57,797 nucleotides of DNA from Betaproteobacteria bacterium (GTDB taxonomy: Bacteria > Pseudomonadota > Gammaproteobacteria > Burkholderiales > Rhodocyclaceae): the NCBI GenBank assembly GCA_019136545.1, contig JAGVUA010000023.1:1-57797 (forward strand). Direction: 5' to 3'. This document shows positions 52,425 through 57,797 of this stretch, piece by piece. How positions within the stretch are numbered: position 1 is the stretch's first letter; every line of letters starts with the position of its first letter. Below the pieces are notes generated by a model that did not search any database, was not told the origin of the DNA, and was given only the letters and a program-made list of their open reading frames with translations. The position numbers and the translations under genes are program-made.

Positions 52425-53978
52425 TTATTGCTCGTTGCCGAGGCGGATGGCGGTGCTGACCAGCTGGTGCACGCCGCCCACCAGGCCCATCTTGAAGCCG
52501 TAGTAGGGCAGCACCTTGGTGAATTGAGCCTTGCAGATGGCGCAGATGGTGGCCATGAAATTGACGCCATGCTCATCCACCACGCGCTTGAGCGCTTCCA
52601 TGCGCGGCAGAGCGCCCTTGACGCGGATGTCCATCAGCTCGTCGGTGAGCAGTCCGCCGCCGCCGCCGCAGCAGAAGGTCTTCTCGCGGGTGGTGTCGGG
52701 CGCCATCTCGAAATAGTGGTTGGCGACCGTCTTGATGATGTGGCGCGGAATGTCGAACTGTCCGCCGGGCGTGTCGCCCATGCGCGAAGCGCGCGCGACG
52801 TTGCAGGAATCGTGGAAAGTGATGATGCGATTGTCATTGGCCGACTTGTCGAACTTCAGGCGGCCCTGCTGGATGAGATCCCAGGTGACTTCGCAGATGT
52901 GCGAGGGCTGCTTGTAGTTCGGGTCGAGCTGCTTCTGCAGTTCGATGGCGAAAGGATCGTTGCCGCCGGCGCCGATGCCGGTCAACGTGTTCCAGAAGGC
53001 ATAGGCGACACGCCAGGCATGACCGCATTCGCCGACCACGATGCGCTTGACACCCAGTTCCAGCGCGGCTTCGCGCACGCGCAGGGCGATCTTGCGCAAC
53101 TGGTCGTAGTTGCCGATGAACATGCCGAAGTTGCCGGCTTCCGAAGCCTTGGTCGATAGCGTCCAGGAAATGCCGGCGGCGTGGAAGACCTTGCCGTAGC
53201 CGATCAGGCTCTCGATGTGCGGCTCGGCGAAGAAGTCGGCCGAGGGCGTGACCAGCAGCACTTCGGCGCCCTGTACGTCGAGCGGATACTTGACGTCGAC
53301 GCCGGTGTCTTCCTTGACGTCCTCCTCGAGGCCGCTCAGGGTGTCCTCGAGCGCGGGGCCGGGCAGACCGAGGTTGTTGCCGATCTTGTGCACCTTGCCG
53401 ATGATTTCGTTCGAGTACTTCTGGCCGTAGCCGACCGAATCGAGGATTTCGCGGCCGGCCATGGTGATCTCGGCGGTGTCGATGCCGTAGGGACAGAACA
53501 CCGAGCAGCGCCGGCACTCGGAGCACTGGTAGTAATAAGTGAACCACTCGTCGAGCACTTCCCTGGTCAGGTCACGCGCGCCGACCAGATTCGGGAACCA
53601 CTTGCCGGCCGGCGTGAAGTAGCGGCGATAGACGCTGCGCATCAGTTCCTGGCGGGCCACCGGCATGTTTTTCGGGTCGTTGGTGCCGATGAAGTAGTGG
53701 CACTTGTCGGTGCATGCGCCGCAATGCACGCAAGCATCGAGATAGACTTTCAGCGACCGGTAGCGCTCGAGCAGTTCGCCCATGCGGCCGATCGCCTTGT
53801 CATGGGTTTCCTGCCAGTTCTCGGCCAGCTTGCCGGGAAAGCCGATGGCTTCCTGGATCTTGTCGCTGGCGATATAGGAGCGAATGTTTTCGGTAGCGCC
53901 GACCCGAATCGCCGGGACGGTGGGAAACTCCCGGAAGGCCGGGGCTTCAACCTTGGCTTTGGCGTCCGGGGCGGCCAT
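52425..53978 (-). CDS. dsrK: DsrK, HdrD-like catalytic subunit of DsrMKJOP
   Basis: 517 residues, cytoplasmic. Two ferredoxin motifs, CVHCGACTDKC and CSECRRCSVFC, lie in the N-terminal third. CCG-type segments (HDSCNVAR, FCCGGGGG and ICAICK) carry the non-cubane active-site cluster shared with heterodisulfide reductase HdrD. It acts on DsrC in its disulfide or trisulfide form. The start is the ATG before AAPDAK, one base after the dsrM stop. Confidence 0.95.
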   Translation of the reverse strand: MAAPDAKAKVEAPAFREFPTVPAIRVGATENIRSYIASDKIQEAIGFPGKLAENWQETHDKAIGRMGELLERYRSLKVYLDACVHCGACTDKCHYFIGTNDPKNMPVARQELMRSVYRRYFTPAGKWFPNLVGARDLTREVLDEWFTYYYQCSECRRCSVFCPYGIDTAEITMAGREILDSVGYGQKYSNEIIGKVHKIGNNLGLPGPALEDTLSGLEEDVKEDTGVDVKYPLDVQGAEVLLVTPSADFFAEPHIESLIGYGKVFHAAGISWTLSTKASEAGNFGMFIGNYDQLRKIALRVREAALELGVKRIVVGECGHAWRVAYAFWNTLTGIGAGGNDPFAIELQKQLDPNYKQPSHICEVTWDLIQQGRLKFDKSANDNRIITFHDSCNVARASRMGDTPGGQFDIPRHIIKTVANHYFEMAPDTTREKTFCCGGGGGLLTDELMDIRVKGALPRMEALKRVVDEHGVNFMATICAICKAQFTKVLPYYGFKMGLVGGVHQLVSTAIRLGNEQ

Positions 53979-53979
53979 G

Positions 53980-54702
53980 TCAGTTTTTCTCCAAGCTGGC
54001 CGCCCACGGCGCCAAGTGGCGCGTCTCACGCGGGTTGTCGACCTGGTTGCGCGAAGGGCTGAAAAATATCCCTGGGGCGTGCAGCAGCTTGCTGAACGGG
54101 AACACGATCATCAAGGTCGCCACCAGCAGCAGATGAACATAGAGGAGCGGGTCGTCGGGCAGCGGCTGGACGTCGAAACGCATCAGGCCCAGGAAAAACG
54201 CCTTCACGCCGACAATGTCGGTGTGCATCAGAAATTTCATGCCCAGGCCGCTCAGGCCGATCAGCAGCAGCAGGACCAGCATCAGGTGATCGGAGACCGT
54301 CGAGATGTAGCGGATGCGTTCGACCAGGAAGCGCCGCGCCCAGAGACCGCCGAGTCCGGCGACCATGGCGAAACCCGCATACATGCCGAACGGCTGGGCG
54401 AAGGCCACCCACGACCAGACGGGTTCGGTGAAGTAGCGCAGGTGGCGGACGAGGACCAGCGCCAGGCCGAAGTGGAACAAGGCCGCGAATATCCAGATCC
54501 AGAGGTTGCCCTTGAACAGGCTTTCGAAGAACACCACCTCGCGGAACATCCGGAACGCCACGCCGCCGCGCGTCGTCGGTGCCGGCGTCGTCGGAATCGA
54601 CAAGGGCGCCGGCGTGCGGGCGAAATCGAGAATCTTGTACGCCAGCCCCACGACGAACAAGGCCGTGGCGGCGTAGAAGAGGAGTGCGAAGAAAGATGTC
54701 AT
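53980..54702 (-). CDS. dsrM: DsrM, NarI-like cytochrome b subunit
   Basis: 240 residues with five or six membrane helices and histidines for two haems b (for example in LFHFG, VRHLRY, SDHLM and the HLLL helix). It couples DsrK to the quinone pool across the inner membrane. The ATG before TSFFALL is chosen; the longer frame enters the 117-base gap after dsrC. Confidence 0.93.
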   Translation of the reverse strand: MTSFFALLFYAATALFVVGLAYKILDFARTPAPLSIPTTPAPTTRGGVAFRMFREVVFFESLFKGNLWIWIFAALFHFGLALVLVRHLRYFTEPVWSWVAFAQPFGMYAGFAMVAGLGGLWARRFLVERIRYISTVSDHLMLVLLLLIGLSGLGMKFLMHTDIVGVKAFFLGLMRFDVQPLPDDPLLYVHLLLVATLMIVFPFSKLLHAPGIFFSPSRNQVDNPRETRHLAPWAASLEKN

Positions 54703-54819
54703 GTCGGCGGCTTCAAAAGCATGCGGTCGCGATCGCAGGCGTCGGACGGCCGGCCACGGCCCCCCGACAGGCGCACCCTCGCACCCGCCGGTACCGCGAC
54801 GCCGCAAAGAACGTTGGGG

Positions 54820-55152
54820 CTAGACGCAGCCGGTGGGCTTCGGCAGTCCCGCGATCTTGCACGCCTGCTTGGCCGGTCCATACGGGAACAGTTCGTACAG
54901 ATACTGGCTGTTGCCTTTTTCCGGCCCCAGCTTCTTGCCGATGGCCTTGGTCAGCACGCGCACGGCCGGGGCGATCTGGAACTCGTTGTAGTAGTCGCGC
55001 AGAAAATTGATGACTTCCCAGTGCTGTTCGGTCATGGTGACACCTTCCTGTTGCGCCAGGAAAGTGCCGACTTCCTCGTTCCAGTCGCCAAGATTGATCA
55101 AATAGCCTTCTTCGTCGACTTCGTAGGACTTGCCGTTAACTTCGATAGCCAT
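54820..55152 (-). CDS. dsrC: DsrC, sulfur carrier protein
   Basis: 110 residues. The flexible C-terminal arm has both functional cysteines, Cys98 and Cys109 (C-x10-C, ending GCV), which form the disulfide or trisulfide handled by DsrAB and DsrMK. It receives sulfur from DsrEFH. The body carries the typical GYLINLGDWNEEV and LRDYY segments. A 117-base gap to dsrM contains no clear terminator. Both cysteines separate it from TusE-like relatives with only one. Confidence 0.96.
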   Translation of the reverse strand: MAIEVNGKSYEVDEEGYLINLGDWNEEVGTFLAQQEGVTMTEQHWEVINFLRDYYNEFQIAPAVRVLTKAIGKKLGPEKGNSQYLYELFPYGPAKQACKIAGLPKPTGCV

Positions 55153-55189
55153 TTTGGGTTTCTCCTCTAAGTGAGTGATCGTGCTGCGT

Positions 55190-55486
55190 TCAGAGCCAGG
55201 ATTGGCAAGTGTCGTATTCGGCCACCAGGTCGACGAAGCCGGCGTAATCGACCAGCGTGACGCCATCCATGGCGCGGTCGGCGATGCCACGCGCTTCCAT
55301 GTCCGGACCCAGCGCGAAGAGCTTGAACTTGCCGCCGGCGGCCTTGAGCTTGGCCTCGCCTGCGCTGCCCCGGGTTGCCGCGTAGACCCCGTCCTCGATC
55401 AGCAGGATGGCGCCGGGCTCGGCCGATTGCAGGCAGGCGTCGAGCGAACCGCGGTCGAGGGGGGACTTGTTGACGATATTCAGCAT
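55190..55486 (-). CDS. dsrH: DsrH, sulfur relay subunit (TusB family)
   Basis: 98 residues from the ATG with GGGAGAG upstream. Together with DsrE and DsrF it forms the DsrE2F2H2 hexamer that relays sulfur to DsrC. Cys18 corresponds roughly to the conserved Cys20 of Allochromatium DsrH, and Cys94 lies near the C-terminus. The gene follows dsrF by 10 bases. Confidence 0.92.
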   Translation of the reverse strand: MLNIVNKSPLDRGSLDACLQSAEPGAILLIEDGVYAATRGSAGEAKLKAAGGKFKLFALGPDMEARGIADRAMDGVTLVDYAGFVDLVAEYDTCQSWL

Positions 55487-55496
55487 GATCTCTCCC

Positions 55497-55859
55497 TCAG
55501 AACGACAGGACCACGTCCTGCTCTTCCATCCGCTTGCCGAGTTCGGCGCGCGACATGATTTCCACCGGAACGCACAGGTCATCGGCGGTCAGGCCGCGTG
55601 CGGCCAGCGATTCCTGGTCGACGTAGAGCTTCGTGACGTCGTAGTCCTCGAGCGCGCCGTAGGTCTTCTCGAAGCCCTTCATCTCGATGCCTTTGGTCTG
55701 ATGGCCTTTCTTGAGCTGATAGACGCCGTCGTCGAGGAAGGCGAGCGACACATCCTGCTCGAAGGCGGCGGCGATCAGCACCACCTCCAGGGACTCCAAC
55801 GCGTAGACGGTGCCGTAGGGCGCCTTGCGGTTCACCATCATGAATTTCTTGATTGTCAT
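55497..55859 (-). CDS. dsrF: DsrF, sulfur relay subunit (TusC family)
   Basis: 120 residues, DsrE-like fold. Signatures are the RKAPYGTVYALESLEVVL segment (about 11-28) and the C-terminal LCVPVEIMSRAELG. It is structural within DsrEFH and lacks the catalytic cysteine of DsrE. It lies 12 bases after dsrE. Confidence 0.93.
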   Translation of the reverse strand: MTIKKFMMVNRKAPYGTVYALESLEVVLIAAAFEQDVSLAFLDDGVYQLKKGHQTKGIEMKGFEKTYGALEDYDVTKLYVDQESLAARGLTADDLCVPVEIMSRAELGKRMEEQDVVLSF

Positions 55860-55871
55860 GCGGTTTTCCCT

Positions 55872-56264
55872 TTAGTCGCCGAACGTGACCAGACGATCCG
55901 ACTGGATGCCGGCTTCGATCAACTGGCCGAGACCGGAAATGCGGAAGCCCGGCGCCAGATTCGTGGCGTCCTTGCCATTGCGCTTGGCCTCGCCTTCGTC
56001 GACGATGCCGCGGCGCTGGGCGGCGGCCACGCAGACCACCAGGTCCAGCTTGTTTTCTTCGGCCAGCTTCGACCAGCGGTTGACGATGTTGCGGTCGTCC
56101 TGCGGCGGCGTGGTCAGGCGCGTCGCGTTGTTCACGCCGTCGTGGTAGAAGAAGATGCGGAAAATCTCATGGCCCTTGGCCAGCACCGACTTGGCGAACT
56201 GATAAGCCGAGTCCGATGCCTGGTGCGTGTAGGGGCCTTCGTTGATGAGGATGGAAAACTTCAT
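55872..56264 (-). CDS. dsrE: DsrE, catalytic sulfur relay subunit (TusD family)
   Basis: 130 residues with the active persulfide cysteine Cys78 in VVCVAAAQRRG, the same number as in Allochromatium DsrE. It binds sulfane sulfur and passes it to DsrC. DsrEFH is known only with the oxidative Dsr pathway, so this supports sulfur oxidation rather than sulfite reduction. It follows dsrB by 13 bases. Confidence 0.95.
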   Translation of the reverse strand: MKFSILINEGPYTHQASDSAYQFAKSVLAKGHEIFRIFFYHDGVNNATRLTTPPQDDRNIVNRWSKLAEENKLDLVVCVAAAQRRGIVDEGEAKRNGKDATNLAPGFRISGLGQLIEAGIQSDRLVTFGD

Positions 56265-56277
56265 CGTTCCCTCGTGA

Positions 56278-57354
56278 TCAGAAGCGGATATGGGCCGAGG
56301 CGTTCAGGTTGGCCCGGCCGCCGCGCCAATCGTCGATCATGTACTTGGTGAAGGGCAGGCCGGTCTTTTCGAAAAACCGCGGCCAGCCGATCCGGTCGAT
56401 CCAGTCGGCCATGCGCTCCCACGGCCGCGCATCTTCCTTGTACGTCATCAGGATCTTCTTGACGACGGCATTGACTTCCGGCCAGCGCGGCGCATTGTTG
56501 GGCAGACCGGCGGCAACCATCTTGTGGAAAGTCGGCTTGCTGCGGGCATTGGAATTCTTGCCGCCGACCCAGATGGCGAGCTTGGAATGCTCGGGATCGT
56601 TGATCTGCATGGGCGGGCAGGGCGGGTAGCAGGCGCCGCAGCAGACGCATTTCTTCTCATCCACCTCCAGCGTCGGCTTGCCGTTCACCAGCGCCGGGCG
56701 GATCGCCGCGACCGGGCAGCGCGCGACGACCGCGGGGCGTTCGCAGACATTGGCCACCAGGTCGTGATTGATCTTCGGCGGCTTGGTGTGCTGAATGACC
56801 ACGGCGATGTCGGCCTGGCCGCCGCAGTTGATCTCGCAGCACGAGGTGGACAGGCGGACGCGGTTCGGCATCTGCTCGTTCTTGAACTCTTCATAGAGCT
56901 CGTCCATCATCGACTTGACGACGCCCGAGGCGTCGGTGCCGGGAATGTCGCAATGCAGCCAGCCCTGGGTGTGCGCCACCATCGACACCGAATTGCCGGT
57001 GCCGCCCACCGGGAAGCCTTCGGCTTCGAGCTTGGCGATCAGCGGCGCCACTTTCGCTTCTTCGGAAACCATGAACTCGATGTTCGAGCGAATGGTGAAG
57101 CGGACATGGCCTTCCGCGAACTGGTCGGCGATGTCGCACAGCTTGCGGATGGTGTAAACGTCCATCTGGCGCTGCGTGCCGGCGCGCACCGACCAGACCT
57201 CGCCGCCGGTCTTCGAGACATGGTGCAGCACGCCGGGGCGCGGACGATCGTGTGTTTTCCAGTTGCCGTAGTTGGCGGCCAGTGTCGGGTGCAGGAACTT
57301 CTTGCTGTCGGGTACGCCGCACTCGTCGGCACGGCGTTGGGGGGCTTGCGTCAT
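56278..57354 (-). CDS. dsrB: Dissimilatory (reverse) sulfite reductase beta subunit
   Basis: 358 residues. The siroheme-[4Fe-4S] cysteines are in STSCCEINCGG (171-177 region) and ANVCERP/ARCPV (about 204-213). An inserted ferredoxin domain has CVCCGACYPPCP (236-247). With DsrA it catalyses six-electron conversion between sulfide-level sulfur and sulfite, here probably oxidising DsrC-bound sulfur. The gap to dsrA is 108 bases and holds a strong hairpin, which is unusual because the two subunits are equimolar. Confidence 0.96.
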   Translation of the reverse strand: MTQAPQRRADECGVPDSKKFLHPTLAANYGNWKTHDRPRPGVLHHVSKTGGEVWSVRAGTQRQMDVYTIRKLCDIADQFAEGHVRFTIRSNIEFMVSEEAKVAPLIAKLEAEGFPVGGTGNSVSMVAHTQGWLHCDIPGTDASGVVKSMMDELYEEFKNEQMPNRVRLSTSCCEINCGGQADIAVVIQHTKPPKINHDLVANVCERPAVVARCPVAAIRPALVNGKPTLEVDEKKCVCCGACYPPCPPMQINDPEHSKLAIWVGGKNSNARSKPTFHKMVAAGLPNNAPRWPEVNAVVKKILMTYKEDARPWERMADWIDRIGWPRFFEKTGLPFTKYMIDDWRGGRANLNASAHIRF

Positions 57355-57410
57355 CGCTTGTCTCCAGGAAGGTCGCTCATTGTCGCTATCGGAGTAGGGT
57401 CTCGGGCCTG

Positions 57411-57449
57411 GCGCAAAGTCAGGCGTGGCGTCGCGCCTGACTTTCGCGC
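57411..57449 (-). other. Strong hairpin in the dsrA-dsrB gap
   Basis: Arms AAAGTCAGGCG (57415-57425) and CGCCTGACTTT (57434-57444) are perfect complements of 11 bases with an 8-base loop. With a one-base bulge (57445) the outer GCGC arms add four more pairs. No T run follows on the minus strand, so it is not a standard terminator. It could protect or process the mRNA, or be a small repeated element. Confidence 0.6.
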
Positions 57450-57462
57450 AGTTCGGAGAATG

Positions 57463-57797
57463 TCAGGCAGCCGCCTTGCGGGCGTTGGCCTTGGCCACTT
57501 CCTCGTCCCAGTCGTCCATGCGCACGTAGGGATTCATGCGCGGACTCGACACCATGTTCGGATCGATGTCGAGGCCGATGCCTTCGAGGAAGTTCACCAG
57601 GCCGATCCGTTCGATCATTTCGCCGGTGCGTTCGTGCTCAAGCGCATTTTCAGCGAAGAAGTCGACGATGGTCTTGGCCAGTTCGACCAGCTTTTCGTAG
57701 TCTTCGTCTTTCTTGAGATCGAAGAACGGCACGACGACAGTGCCCATCAGATCGCCGATCTTGAGGGTGCGCTTGCCGCCGATGAGAATGGTGGCGC
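57463..57797 (-). CDS. dsrA: Dissimilatory (reverse) sulfite reductase alpha subunit, 3' end
   Basis: Partial: only the last 110 residues are in the window and the gene continues past its right edge. The visible part begins ATILIGGK, continues LKIGDLMGTVVVPF, and ends in an Ala/Lys tail. These are typical of the C-terminal region of DsrA after the ferredoxin domain, which includes the MIERIGLVNFLE helix. The siroheme ligands lie outside the window. It is the first gene seen of the dsr operon. Confidence 0.92.
   Translation of the reverse strand, partial: ATILIGGKRTLKIGDLMGTVVVPFFDLKKDEDYEKLVELAKTIVDFFAENALEHERTGEMIERIGLVNFLEGIGLDIDPNMVSSPRMNPYVRMDDWDEEVAKANARKAAA

Overview
The window looks like the chromosome of a GC-rich betaproteobacterium that oxidises sulfur. 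This rests on the order of the housekeeping genes (hrcA-nadK-recN, fur-bamE, dapB-carAB-greA, yhbY/rlmE-ftsH-folP-glmM, tpiA-secG-tRNA-Leu-nuoA to N) together with an oxidative-type dsr operon. A Rhodocyclales or Sulfuritalea-like host is a reasonable guess, but it is inference from gene order and protein style, not from a database comparison. No insertion sequence, phage gene or CRISPR array is visible.

Layout. 1-2905: a 3' half of a tRNA-Pro gene that may be an old attachment site, a small secreted lysine-rich protein, tRNA-Ser(UGA), queD, a radical SAM gene and an XRE regulator with a long dyad upstream. 3128-4506: aspartokinase and tRNA-Ser(GCU). 4517-8484, minus strand: a tight five-gene redox operon made of a Tat-exported four-cluster ferredoxin, an NrfD-type quinone protein, a multihaem cytochrome with one CX3CH site, an orphan protein and a hemerythrin-like protein lacking two iron ligands. 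An FNR-type box lies upstream of it. 8669-27810: core metabolism, stress and cell-envelope genes. 27916-42398: tRNA-Leu(GAG) and all fourteen nuo genes of respiratory complex I.

42403-57797: sulfur region. It starts with a 152-residue protein that appears to keep the four active-site residues of sulfur oxygenase reductase (SOR) in half the length. A Nudix hydrolase and a soluble NarX/NarL-type two-component pair follow. Then comes the dsr operon on the minus strand, running dsrA(partial)-B-E-F-H-C-M-K-L-J-O-P-N-R and closing with a uroporphyrinogen-III methyltransferase gene.

How it fits together. DsrEFH and DsrC carry sulfur to the siroheme enzyme DsrAB, assisted by DsrL. DsrMKJOP links the DsrC disulfide or thiol state to the quinone pool. 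DsrN and the methyltransferase provide siroheme and siroheme amide. Complex I, running forward or in reverse, connects quinones with NADH. The second NrfD/ferredoxin/cytochrome module and the compact SOR-like protein are the least explained parts and the best candidates for undescribed biology.
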